A stretch of 64,000 nt of DNA from contig JAPTYO010000022.1 of NCBI GenBank assembly GCA_036873135.1, positions 6,072,979 through 6,136,978 on the forward strand, written 5' to 3'. Origin of the DNA: Clarkia xantiana subsp. parviflora (taxonomy: Eukaryota; Streptophyta; Magnoliopsida; Myrtales; Onagraceae). Below the pieces are notes generated by a model that was not told the origin of the DNA, made no database searches, and saw only the letters and a program-made list of their open reading frames with translations. Position numbers and translations under genes: made by a program. The stretch's first letter is position 1. The number at the start of each line of letters is the position of its first letter. Positions 20,729 through 30,294 of the stretch are shown in pieces.

Positions 20729-20785
20729 GACTTAGGCATCGGAGAGGGTTCACCAGGCACCACCCCCCCCCCCTCCATGCCTGGT
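20729..20785 (+). ncRNA. Conserved leader RNA element: motif plus C-loop hairpin
   Basis: GACTTAGGCATCGGAGAGGG is followed by the hairpin ACCAGGCA / TGCCTGGT around a C-rich loop. The motif and hairpin occur about 100 bp after the TATA box in every Tat LTR here. In C the motif differs by one base but the stem is a different sequence, GCTAGCAC / GTGCTAGC, so pairing is kept while sequence changes. An RNA role such as packaging or dimerisation is inferred. Confidence 0.6.
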
Positions 20786-20954
20786 ACTGCCCCTTCTGCA
20801 GGGTAGAAGGAGAGAAGAAGCAAAGAAAGGAAGGAAAGAAGGAAGGACATAGGCTAAGACAGGGCAACTCAGGAATACCGGATCACATACATACCCAGTA
20901 AGGAGCGAGATCAAAGCCGATCACCCGTTGACCTAGATCTCATAACCTAACACT

Positions 20955-20977
20955 TGGCGCCGTCTGTGGGCTTCGGA
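20955..20977 (+). promoter_or_regulatory. Primer binding site of element A, extended
   Basis: TGGCGCCGTCTGTGGG begins two bases after the LTR. The complement reads as a 23-nt tRNA 3' half (T loop, 5-base stem side, 7-base acceptor side, discriminator G, CCA). Confidence 0.7.
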
Positions 20978-21003
20978 CAGAAAGCCTGGCTATTACACGA
21001 GCT

Positions 21004-24000
21004 ATGACGAACAGTAGGGTGTCTAGGCACCAACGCCCACCCGGGGGCAATAGGCGGAGAAGAGAACCCATACCCCCAGGGAGGCAGCCTAACCCTGGGA
21101 AGCAACCAATGCATCCAGAGCCCCAAGAAATACCACAGCCTCCTCAACAACAGAACAACCAGGAGGGAGGACCTTCACGCCCAGCTGGGGCTGAGTCCTC
21201 CACAGCCTCCACCCCCCGGGCAAGAAGGCCACAGAGAGAAAGAGAACAACAGGGAGTGCCTTCCCACAACACGGCACCCCCTGAGGGATACTATTATGAA
21301 GAGCAACCCCAAAGGTACCCGTATGGGATGCCGGCACAGAGAGATGGCAACCGCGCCCACACAGCATATGCAAGGCCGGCATACACCCAAGGGACTTACA
21401 CTGAAGCTCATGAAGAGGAGCAGATCCCAACAGAAGAGCACTACCCGCACCCTCGAGCAGGGCAGCGAGAGGAACAAAGAAGATATTACCAGGAGCCACC
21501 CCCAGAGGGAAGGCAACAATTCGTGCCTCCTAGGCAACAGCAGAGCAACAGGGCTTACACCCCGCTTGGAGAGGAAAGACAAGCAAGACCTCCAAGGAGG
21601 CAAGACTTCTATGAAGCACCCCAGCAGGCGTACCAAGGGTACACCTACAGTCCATACCAGCATGGACAAGGGAACCCAGTAAGCCCAGTCTACAACTACA
21701 GTGGATATCAGAGGGATTATACTCCGGCGCAGGTGATGATCACCCCGGAGGAGGTAGAAGCCATGATAACCCGGAAATTGAATGAGTCGAAGAAACCCAG
21801 CCTGCATTGTCTAAGTGACAAGACGAACCACCATTTCACAAGGGAACTGGAGATGAATAGGGTGCCAGACTCCCTGCACACAGTGCAAATTGCAAAGTAC
21901 AATGGGAAGGGAGACCCCCTAGAGCATATCCAACAGCATGAGGCCTCCCTATTTGGGAGGACCACTGATGAAAGGTACAAGGCACTCTTGTTCCCAAACA
22001 CCCTAACAGGGGTGGCCTCACATTGGTTCTTCAGCCTGCCCTCTGAGAGCATCCACTCATGGGAGCAGCTAAAAGCTAAGTTTCTGCAGAGATACCTAGG
22101 GGAGAGGAAACTCCTCAAGGGAACAGGCTCCATTGATGACGTGAAACAAGAATACGATGAATCCCTGGCCAGCTACTATACTAGGTTCAACCAGAATATT
22201 GCAGACATCCAGGGAGACATCACCGAAGGGGAGATAATACGAGCCTTCATCAGAAACTTAGGTCGCTTTGGATCAACATTGGCTGAAAAGATGGCCAAAA
22301 AGCCAGCAAGCACCTTGGAGGAGCTTGCAGGAAGAGTTAAAACGCATATTGACCTTGAAAGGCACAGGGCAAGCAAGAAGGCCAAAATCCAGGCAGCCAA
22401 GGAGGATAATCAAAAGCCAAACAAAGGCAAGCCACCCCAGGCACCGCAGCATGCAAGGCAGCAGGAATGGCGTCCGCCACAGCAAAGAAACCAAATGGGT
22501 GAACCCTTAAAGGCTAGAGAAATAAACGTCATTAAGTTCATCCCATTGAACGCCACTCCAGCCACCGTACTTAGAGAGATGCGGAACCAAAAGCTTTGGT
22601 CACCCCCTGCAAGGTGGAGAGCCCCAATGGTGGGAAATCACAAGGATAGATGGTGTGACAACCATGAGGCTTATGGTCACGACACAAATGAATGCTTTAG
22701 CCTAAAGCTAAGCATAAACAACATCGTCCAGAGGGGAGAACTGAAGCAATTCATAGACCATGGGGGCAACAATATGCAACTAGGGCCATCACAGAAAGAC
22801 AAGGGCAAGGGAAAGATAGACTACAACCCTCCACCCAACAAAAAAGGAGTCATAAATATGATACATGGAGGAGTAGCATCGGGTGGCCCAACTGCTAATG
22901 CAAGAGAGGTCTATGCATCCAAGCTAAGCTCAGTGCCAAGGTGGAGAAAAAGGCCAAGAGAAGGAGAAGAAGTGAAGATCGAATTCTCGGAGAAGGACAA
23001 GAGCCACATCGTCTTTCCACATGACGATGCTCTAGTTATTACTATAGATATTGATAATTTTGATGTAAAGAGAATTTTGGTGGATGGGGGCAGCTCAGCT
23101 GACCTCCTAAGCCTGAGAGTGTTGGAAGAGATAGGGAAAACCAAAGCAGACATCAAGCCAGTCAACTTCCCTCTAGTTGGCTTCTCAGGGGCAACAAGTT
23201 ACCCCCTGGGGATGATAACCCTGCCAGTGACCATGGGCCAAGGATGGACCCAGCTGAAGGTAAATGTCAATTTCTTGGTGGTTGAAAGCCTGGGAGCCTA
23301 CAATGGGATCCTAGGAAGGACAACCATAAACCCATATGAAATAGTGTCATCCACTGTTCACCAGAAGCTGAAGTACATCACGGAGAACGGAGTTGGAGAG
23401 GTCCTGGGTGATCAACGCACCGCAAGGCAGTGCTACGTCAACTCAATGAGGCGTGGATCACACGGGACAGACACAGTGGCTGTAGTCATGGTAGGAGCCA
23501 ATCAAGACAGAAGAAGGAGGGGAAGGAGACAAAGGCAAGGAAGGAGGAGGAGTGGAGTGACACTCCGTTTGAGCAGGCAGTTTTTTCAAACAGTGCCTAC
23601 AAGGAGACACAGGAGCAAGGCTGTGAAGATGACATCCATACCTTGGCAGCCAGACACCATAATAGGGAACAGAACAAGGAACTCCATCCTAAGAGGCTTC
23701 CGCTACATAGATGATATCAAGCAAATGCCGCAGGAGTCTATATCAAGCTATTTCCAGAGATTCTTCAAGTATGGTGTCAACATGGACATCACAAGGGGAG
23801 AAGCAGTCAGAGCATTCATTAGAAACATGCATCCAAACTCATTCAGGGCATATGGAGGGCTCTATGAGATGGTCATGACGAGCACAATGAGAGAGCTCAA
23901 GGATAAGCTGGACAGGGCATTTGCACAGGAAGCGGAGCAGTTGGATGAAATTCCAGGGAAAGGAAGAGACACTGACATACTGGGAGGATGTGTCAATTTC

Positions 24001-24252
24001 ACATTCACACCCCTCACAATCAGCGTAGAAGAAATTTTCCACAAACACCTGAAGGAAGAGCTACCAACATGCAGGGAGGAAGGCAAGGCCTTCCTAGGAA
24101 GAGATGCACAGGGTTGGTGTGAGTACCATGGGACCTGGGGGCATCAAACCAACAACTGCATGGTGTTGAAGGTGGAAGTGGAAGAAATGATTTACAATGG
24201 AGGCTTCAAGGAATACGTGGCAACAGACACAGTGACCACCCCATATCCTTAG
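21004..24252 (+). CDS. gag: Gag-protease-Gag2 protein of element A (1082 aa)
   Basis: Residues 1-250 are Pro/Gln/Arg-rich; about 290-450 is a Retrotrans_gag-type capsid region; a zinc knuckle is C551, H554, H559 and C564 (CX2HX4HX4C). A retropepsin-like domain follows at about 670-800 with D694-G-G-S-S, where Ser or Thr normally follows the Asp. After a basic linker (about 830-875) a second gag-like region (about 895-975) resembles capsid residues 375-450, and a second knuckle has identical spacing: C1039, H1042, H1047, C1052. No RT, RNase H or integrase follows. The start is the first ATG after the primer site and matches the pol start of B. Residues about 815-870 may be read in a locally shifted frame. 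A packaging or capsid-donor role is inferred. Confidence 0.9.
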   Translation: MTNSRVSRHQRPPGGNRRRREPIPPGRQPNPGKQPMHPEPQEIPQPPQQQNNQEGGPSRPAGAESSTASTPRARRPQREREQQGVPSHNTAPPEGYYYEEQPQRYPYGMPAQRDGNRAHTAYARPAYTQGTYTEAHEEEQIPTEEHYPHPRAGQREEQRRYYQEPPPEGRQQFVPPRQQQSNRAYTPLGEERQARPPRRQDFYEAPQQAYQGYTYSPYQHGQGNPVSPVYNYSGYQRDYTPAQVMITPEEVEAMITRKLNESKKPSLHCLSDKTNHHFTRELEMNRVPDSLHTVQIAKYNGKGDPLEHIQQHEASLFGRTTDERYKALLFPNTLTGVASHWFFSLPSESIHSWEQLKAKFLQRYLGERKLLKGTGSIDDVKQEYDESLASYYTRFNQNIADIQGDITEGEIIRAFIRNLGRFGSTLAEKMAKKPASTLEELAGRVKTHIDLERHRASKKAKIQAAKEDNQKPNKGKPPQAPQHARQQEWRPPQQRNQMGEPLKAREINVIKFIPLNATPATVLREMRNQKLWSPPARWRAPMVGNHKDRWCDNHEAYGHDTNECFSLKLSINNIVQRGELKQFIDHGGNNMQLGPSQKDKGKGKIDYNPPPNKKGVINMIHGGVASGGPTANAREVYASKLSSVPRWRKRPREGEEVKIEFSEKDKSHIVFPHDDALVITIDIDNFDVKRILVDGGSSADLLSLRVLEEIGKTKADIKPVNFPLVGFSGATSYPLGMITLPVTMGQGWTQLKVNVNFLVVESLGAYNGILGRTTINPYEIVSSTVHQKLKYITENGVGEVLGDQRTARQCYVNSMRRGSHGTDTVAVVMVGANQDRRRRGRRQRQGRRRSGVTLRLSRQFFQTVPTRRHRSKAVKMTSIPWQPDTIIGNRTRNSILRGFRYIDDIKQMPQESISSYFQRFFKYGVNMDITRGEAVRAFIRNMHPNSFRAYGGLYEMVMTSTMRELKDKLDRAFAQEAEQLDEIPGKGRDTDILGGCVNFTFTPLTISVEEIFHKHLKEELPTCREEGKAFLGRDAQGWCEYHGTWGHQTNNCMVLKVEVEEMIYNGGFKEYVATDTVTTPYP

Positions 24253-24517
24253 TTTCATATTTAGCATTTTGCATGTTTCAGCTTTACAAGCTTTTCAAAA
24301 AACAACTTTGGAGAAGGAGAACTCATGAAGTTACTCCAACTCTACAACTATCTTTGATTCCTACAAAGGATGTCTTGGTGCACCAAGGCATCCCAAGTGT
24401 ACAAAAACATGAATGCTCCTAAGGGAGTAGAAGTTACTCAAAAGTATTTTCCAGTGAATGTAGTGGTATAATCACGAAGTTATCCTTACACAGATATGAC
24501 TTCAAGTCAATAACAGG
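24253..24517. other. 3' untranslated segment of element A before arrays
   Basis: No gene. It aligns with 44900-45167 (D) and the reverse complement of about 10153-10400 (B), so the three families are alike downstream of unrelated coding regions. Confidence 0.6.
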
Positions 24518-25070
24518 TTCGACGCCCCCAAGAGCGTATCTTGAGAGTAGTTCTTATACTACGTCATTCGACGCCCCCAAGAGCGTATCTTGAGAGTAGT
24601 TTTCATACTACGACATTCGACGCCCCCAAGAGCGTATCTTGAGAGTAGTGTTCATACTACGACCTTCGACGCCCCCAAGAGCGTATCTTGAGAGTAGTTA
24701 TTACACTACGAATTCGACGCACCAAGAGCGTATCTTGAGAGTGGTTTCCAAAAACTACGAACTTCGACGCCCCCAGGAGCGTATCTTGAGAGTAGTGTTC
24801 ATACTACGACCTTCGACGCCCCCAAGAGCGTATCTTGAGAGTAGTTATTACACTACGAATTCGACGCACCAAGAGCGTATCTTGAGAGTGGTTTCCAAAA
24901 ACTACGAATTCGACGCCCCCAGGAGCGTATCTTGAGGTAGATTTGCAACCTACCAGATTCGACGCCCCCAAGAGCGTATCTTGAGGTAGAAAAAACACTA
25001 CCAGTTCGACGCCCCCAAGAGCGTATCTTGAGGTAGATTTCAAACTACCAGTTCGACGCCCACCAGGAGC
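24518..25070. repeat. 50-bp hairpin-bearing tandem array (element A)
   Basis: About eleven units. Core TTCGACGCCCCCAAGAGCG then TATCTTGAGAGTAGT; small inverted repeats CAAGA/TCTTG and GTAGT/ACTAC in most units. The last three units carry GGTAGA in place of GAGAGTAGT, a variant also seen at the same end of the B and D arrays. Confidence 0.9.
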
Positions 25071-25193
25071 GTATCTTTGGTCTAACCTGAGCCCTCCGGG
25101 AGCCTATCCTGTGAAACGTTAAGTGCCATCCGAGAGCCTGTCTCGTGAACAGTTTTCGACGCCCACCAAGAGCGTATCTTTGGTCTAACAGTA
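25071..25193. repeat. 103-bp repeat, single copy plus part (element A)
   Basis: Homologous to the arrays at 9113-9655 and 45717-46032 but not expanded here. Confidence 0.8.
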
Positions 25194-25573
25194 CAACGTA
25201 TACCGTGTAAGGGGTATCAGAAGAGATCATCACACCATGCTCAGAAGGATACCATGAGAAAGAAATTTCTAAGTAAAGTAATGTGAAGAACAAGTAATGT
25301 TTTTTCTTTATGAAATGGCAGGTATGACATGAAGGAAAGCATGAAAGAAAGATAAATAAAGGAAACACACCAAGAAAAGAGCTCATAACCAAAGAGCCAT
25401 ACACAAGGCATAGGGAGACATCATGAGAAGAGATATAAGCACACGGCCATGTATACAACGAGTAGAGACAAGTGTATCAGACAAAGATGGCAACACTAAG
25501 AAAGGTGGAGTTTTAAACTCTAAAGACAACCACAACTCACAAACACACGAGACTACCACAAGAAATAGGGGTA

Positions 25574-26633
25574 CTATCCCCTCATCTTCGCAATATGCTT
25601 AATAGCAAAGTCTGACAAATCACCAAGTCGAGAGAAAGGAAAGTCAGGAGCAATCATGTGAATACGCTCAAGAATCTCCTTCAAGGAAATACGTTTCGCC
25701 ACAGAGAAGCGAACGTCGATAGCAGCCTGATAAGCGGAGGAGGCCATATACTCAGCAATGGCACACTCCTTCGCCTCCATACGAAACATTTCCTCCAGAG
25801 AGATTAACTCAGCAGCCCGGAGTGTCTCATCACGATAAGACCTTTGTCTCAACGCCTCAACCTCTTCATTGAGAAGAGCAATGCGACCCTCCAAGTCTCG
25901 GCACCGCAAATCGGTGATGCGACTATGCTCCAAACAGCTAATAAGACTGGATTTAAGGGAGACACAAATGTCCTCGTACACCTTCCTCTCCTCAGCAAGA
26001 TCAATAGCAAGGGTGGATAAATTAACAAGGTTGGCCATACCCTGCAACAAAAACAAAAGATGAGACGGATAACGCACGGAGAAGAAATATGCTAAAGGAT
26101 AAAACGGTTACATTACAGGAGCATAGCGAGCCAACACATCACGAGCCAACTCATAAGTTGCCTCCGACCCTTTGGACAGGGACACACGATCGGCAGGAGG
26201 AACAGCAGACTGCAGAACACGAACTCCAACCTCAGGAGTTTGCAAAGAAGATTGGTTGTCAAAACGAGCCCCACGCCCATAATAAGGCGCCCACTCAGAC
26301 CCAACAATTCCATCAACAGGTGGACGAGACAGCTCCTTCCGACTCAGACGCGGAAGACGAAGTCTACCTATAACAAAGCACAGAGTAAATACCAATGTAC
26401 ACTAAGGAAACTCAGAGGCTCAAGGACTCACCAAACAAGGAAGAAGGAAAAGATGGCTCCCGGACCTTCGATTGGGGGGCATCAATATAGAAAGAAGATG
26501 GCACCCTAACGTCACCACCCTTACCTCCAGTTAGAGAACACCTCCCCGCACCATAGAAAACCGATCTTTTTGCAATCGAAGGTCCGGTCCCAGAACTAAC
26601 TACTCCCACGCGTACTGGCCTCTTACTCCTCAT
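25574..26633 (-). CDS. Spliced antisense-strand gene of element A (306 aa)
   Basis: Exons on the minus strand: 26633-26432 (202 nt), 26367-26117 (251 nt) and 26041-25574 (468 nt). The lengths are identical to those of B and the reading frame is intact. Introns are 64 and 75 bp with GT-AG ends. Differences from the B protein are mostly single substitutions, and the coiled-coil exon 3 ends in the same APDFPFSRLGDL motif. Transcription would start near the TATA box at 27330-27336 and run against the genomic RNA. I do not recognise a named family for exons 2-3; the longer relative in C adds a domain like those annotated as putative gypsy-type transposon proteins. Confidence 0.8.
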
Positions 26634-26781
26634 CAATCACCGGAGAGTTCTGCTGATCGAAAAAACACAGGCTTAGCCTAAAGAAAACAGAAAGCGAACA
26701 GTGGACAAGAGATACAAACTCATTCCCCTAAAAAGATGGACACAAGGTCAAAAGACAAGAATAGAAAGACGACAAGAAAGA

Positions 26782-27050
26782 CCCCACCAGCCAACAGCCA
26801 GAGGCAGGGGGGCAGGGGGAGATAGTAATAATCCCCAGCATAAGGAGACCCCACCAGCCAACAGCCAGAGGCAGGGGGGCAGGGGGAGATAGTAACAACC
26901 CCCAGCATAAGGAGACCCCACCAGCCAACAGGCAGAGGCAGGGGGGCAGGGGGAGATAGTAATAACCCCCAGCATAAGGAGAGAGACACCATTGGCCAAC
27001 TAGCAGAGACAGGGGGCAAAAGGAGATAATTATAATCCCAATAGGGAGGA
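26782..27050. repeat. 67-bp minisatellite, about four copies (element A)
   Basis: Three near-identical units and one diverged unit (GGCAGGGGGGCAGGGGGAGA core), at the position equivalent to 7070-7475 in B. Open frames across it are repeat artefacts. Confidence 0.9.
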
Positions 27051-27329
27051 CTTCGCCCGCCAGTAAGCGAAACATGAAGGTAAAAAGATGAAAAATGACG
27101 AACCAAATAGGACTACATTACCAGGAAGACATACAAATCAAGAACGAGACAAGTAAGGAAACGATTGAAGGAGAAGCAGAATTAAGTCCCTCAAAAGCAA
27201 TGCTTACACAAGAGAAGAAACACGTACCTCAACACAACACCCGCCCCGAGAAGTAAGTCCGACTGGAAATTCCACCGTCAAAAAGAAAAGAAGGGAAAAG
27301 AACAACGAGAATGAGGTAATCACTTGCCC

Positions 27330-27336
27330 TTTTATA
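27330..27336 (-). promoter_or_regulatory. TATA box for the antisense gene of A
   Basis: The minus strand reads TATAAAA, about 0.45 kb inside the 3' LTR. The surrounding 27061-27878 has no other gene and aligns with B and D. Confidence 0.55.
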
Positions 27337-27878
27337 GCACAAAGGATTAGGGTTTTTCTAAAGCCGCTAAATCAACACCGTTGAATTTTAGAAAAGAAAA
27401 TTTCAAGGGACAAGATTCAAAAACTAGTTCCCGTTAACCACGGTTAAACTCATACTCACCATAGTTAACATCCCCTAAGGTTTATTTCCTAGTATTCCAT
27501 ACTTAGAAAAAAAATTTGGCCAAAATTAAATTTTTCCTCACTTAGATAGAATCCCGGCACGAAATTGAAGCATAAGTTATTTAGTTGCATTCGTATCACA
27601 CCCCTGTGCAAGTGTGTATTTTTTGAGTAGGCACCTGTAGCAAAGATAAGTTTATTACTCCTACCGCAGACGGACGCGTGCCTAGGCACACGTCCGTGCT
27701 ACTCTGACGTTTACAATTCCTCTATCTCATAAGGCAGGGGGCAGAGTCAGAGGCACGCATCTAAGGGTAAGCGAGCATTCAGACAAGAAGGTAAAATCCC
27801 GGTTTCAAACTGCGCGTGTCATACCATCCTAAAATAGAGTCAATCAAGGGTTAGGCCATTGGTTGACTCGGGGGCATG

Positions 27879-28681
27879 TGATGGATATACGCCCAATTTG
27901 AACCCGTTGACTTCCAAACCGTTATATTTTTATCGTCCCATTAACGATTGTAAATCGAAACTTCAACCCGAACACTTCGCGAACACATCAACGGCTCGGA
28001 CGAGGCCGGAGCGCTCGTCCGGCCGAGGCGAACTCACCTAGGTGAGGTTGGGTGGCCACACCCGACCTCCCCTAGGAGAGATCGGGTCAGCCAACCCGAT
28101 CTCCCCTAGGAGGGATGGGGTTGGCCAACCCCATCCTCCCTAGGAGGGGTTGGGTGCCCTCACCCAACCCCTACCCTTAGGGGTCGGATTTCTCCTCCCC
28201 CCAAGGGCCCCGGCACCATTTTCGGACTCCCATACTCGGTCCACGTCGCCTACCTTCTCCGTATCCTAAGGTCTTAATTATGCGCTTAAAGGTTAATTGA
28301 TGGTGTTTAAAGGTTAACGATGTCATTAAGTCACCTTAATGACACCGTTGCCTATAAATACCCCACCTTCACAACTCATTTGGGCATCTTGGCAATTTGG
28401 ATTATTTTGCTCTGACATCTCTCTAGCTTTATCTCTCTAAGAAGAATACTGACTTAGGCATCGGAGAGGGTTCACCAGGCACCACCACCCCCCCCCCCCC
28501 CCTCCATGCCTGGTACTGCCCCTTCTGCAGGGTAGAAGGAGAGAAGAAGCAAAGGAAGGAAGGAAAGAAGGAAGGACATAGGCTAAGACAGGGCAACTCA
28601 GGAATACCGGATCACATACATACCCAGTAAGGAGCGAGATCAAAGCCGATCACCCGTTGACCTAGATCTCATAACCTAACA
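27879..28681 (+). repeat. 3' LTR of element A
   Basis: 803 bp, preceded by the tract GACTCGGGGGCATG (27865-27878). Lacks one 67-bp palindrome unit of the 5' LTR; C tract a few bases longer. TATA box 28353, leader motif 28451-28470, hairpin arms 28474-28481 and 28507-28514. Confidence 0.95.
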
Positions 28682-28686
28682 GGTAC

Positions 28687-28844
28687 TGAATAAACCACCA
28701 CCCAAAGTACCCTCATCACTAGGAACTCATATCCAAAGTTGGGCTCAATGTTCGCTCCCTGGCGTACGAGCGTAGAGCCCGAAAAAAAGGTCAAGTGACC
28801 ATGTTTTGATCAGCGGTTGAGTTCGACTGAGGATATGAGCGATG
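28687..28844 (+). other. 3' non-coding region of copia element G, middle part
   Basis: Colinear with the reverse complement of about 850-990. Flanked by the TSDs of A on the left and H on the right. Confidence 0.65.
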
Positions 28845-28849
28845 GGGAT

Positions 28850-30154
28850 TTTCAAACCTAAATCTAACCTAAGGCGAATACGTTTGAAAACGTGAAATTT
28901 TGAATAGAGTCTTCACTAGTTAATTAAGGCTAACTAGAATCCTAAATTACCTAAGCGAATAACGAATTAAACACTTAGGTATAAAATCGATCTACAATCA
29001 GAAAATCGAGTTCAGGGGTTCTATTACGAATTAAAAGTATAACTTTTAACTACGCCATTTCGGTACTCAATTAGCTTATTTGCCATCTTTTTATTTATTT
29101 ATTTTTTCCAGAGCAAATAAAAATCGATCATAGTCAATCTTATTAAAAAACCAAGCTTAATCAATTAATAAACTAGATAATAAACATACATATGCATTAG
29201 ATAAATCCAATTCTATTAAATCTACTATTAATAAACATACATAAAATAAACATTATAAATACATTAGAAGATAATATTATAATAATGAAGCAAGGATGTC
29301 GTACCTCATCCTAAGTTGGACGTCCTTATCTACATTATCCATGGCGGTGATGACATGAACCATGTTTGACGTGTCGGTGTTTTAATGTCCGATTCTTCAT
29401 ATGGACTCCTAGTGTATGAACGGCGAGCTCGATGCGAGCAGGTAGATGATGGCCGAGCTGGAGAATGGTGGTGTGAGGGAAGGCGCAGTCAGGCCTGCGA
29501 TGACTGGACTCTAGGGCGTGGGCGAGATATTGCTGGTGGACCAAGATGAATTATAGAATTAAAAACACAATAATATAATATACTATCTAATGAATATCAG
29601 AATACGTAATTGAAATATATAATTAAGAAAAACAATAAGAAATTGCAAGCTTCAAAATTCGAATGAATTGGTCTTTTATTTTTTTCTTTCTTATCTCTTG
29701 TATTTTTTTTTTTTTTACATGTAGGACTATACCACTATTTATAGTAGAGCTAGTCCTAGTTACAGATAAGATCTCCTAAATCTTAAAATAATAAAATAAC
29801 TGACAGATAAATTCCTACAGACAAATATCTACAGAAAATTATCCCTAAAAATATGAGATAAATACCTATAGATAATTATCTTACAGATAAATAACTACGG
29901 ATAAATATCTTACAGATAATTTCTGTAGATAATTATTTTACAGATAAATAACTATTAAATATAAATATATATTTCTATATATTTCGAATATATCCGAGAT
30001 ATTTCGAATATATTCGAGATATTTTAAAATATATATTTATTTATTTATGCTAATATGCACATGAGCATTTTTGAACACTTCGTAACGTGACACATCTGAA
30101 AATGACACGTCACATGTAATGATGTTACGTCCGGGTCAAAATTGAGTGTTTATA
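28850..30154 (-). repeat. 3' LTR of element H
   Basis: 1,305 bp, aligned with 60335-61621 nearly end to end with scattered differences. Contains a GC-richer island (29335-29545) within AT-rich sequence and many GATAAATANCTA-type motifs (29780-29960). A 69-codon frame in the island is kept in both LTRs but is not supported as a gene. Confidence 0.8.
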
Positions 30155-30172
30155 GTTTGCCCCACTTTGGAC
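30155..30172 (-). promoter_or_regulatory. Polypurine-like tract of element H
   Basis: The minus strand reads CAAAGTGGGGCAAAC directly before the 3' LTR. Confidence 0.5.
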
Positions 30173-30294
30173 ATGCCATCATAGAACTTGTTCTAGGGGC
30201 TTGTCCAAAGACAACAAAACACCGATTTTGCCTTATTCTGTTTTGAAGTCTTCAAGGTGGCCCATATGCTTATTTTGACCAGTGCGGAAACGAT

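Larger units (their letters stand above)
20089..20952 (+). repeat. 5' LTR of element A
   Basis: 864 bp. Starts TGATGGATATACGCCC, ends CATAACCTAACA. Palindrome cluster 20238-20460; inverted repeat GTCATTAAG...CTTAATGAC 20600-20621; TATA box 20631-20637; leader motif 20729-20748; hairpin arms 20752-20759 and 20778-20785 around a C tract. Its first 200 bp are very similar to the LTR of B. Confidence 0.95.
20089..28681 (+). mobile_element. Tat-lineage element A, complete, gag-only
   Basis: 8,593 bp. The TSD is ggtac (20084-20088 and 28682-28686). LTRs are 20089-20952 and 27879-28681, with only about two substitutions between them by eye plus a 67-bp palindrome-unit difference and a C-tract length difference; a very recent insertion. 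Order: 5' LTR, primer site, a 1082-codon gag-PR-gag2 frame, tandem arrays, antisense-strand gene, polypurine tract, 3' LTR. There is no RT, RNase H or integrase. It resembles the non-autonomous TR-GAG type described in plants, but with extra coding. Confidence 0.95.

Noticed and set aside
21089..21807. 136- and 210-codon minus-strand frames opposite gag of A
   Set aside because: Shadows of the proline- and glutamine-rich gag N-terminus; not conserved in C.
24518..25070. CRISPR-like array of hairpin repeats
   Set aside because: Units are head-to-tail with almost no unique spacers, lie in a plant LTR retrotransposon, and recur in B and D at the same position. No cas genes. A tandem satellite explains it.
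29335..29544. 69-codon frame kept in both H LTRs (also 60815-61024)
   Set aside because: The two LTRs were identical at insertion, so shared frames are expected. No family recognised.
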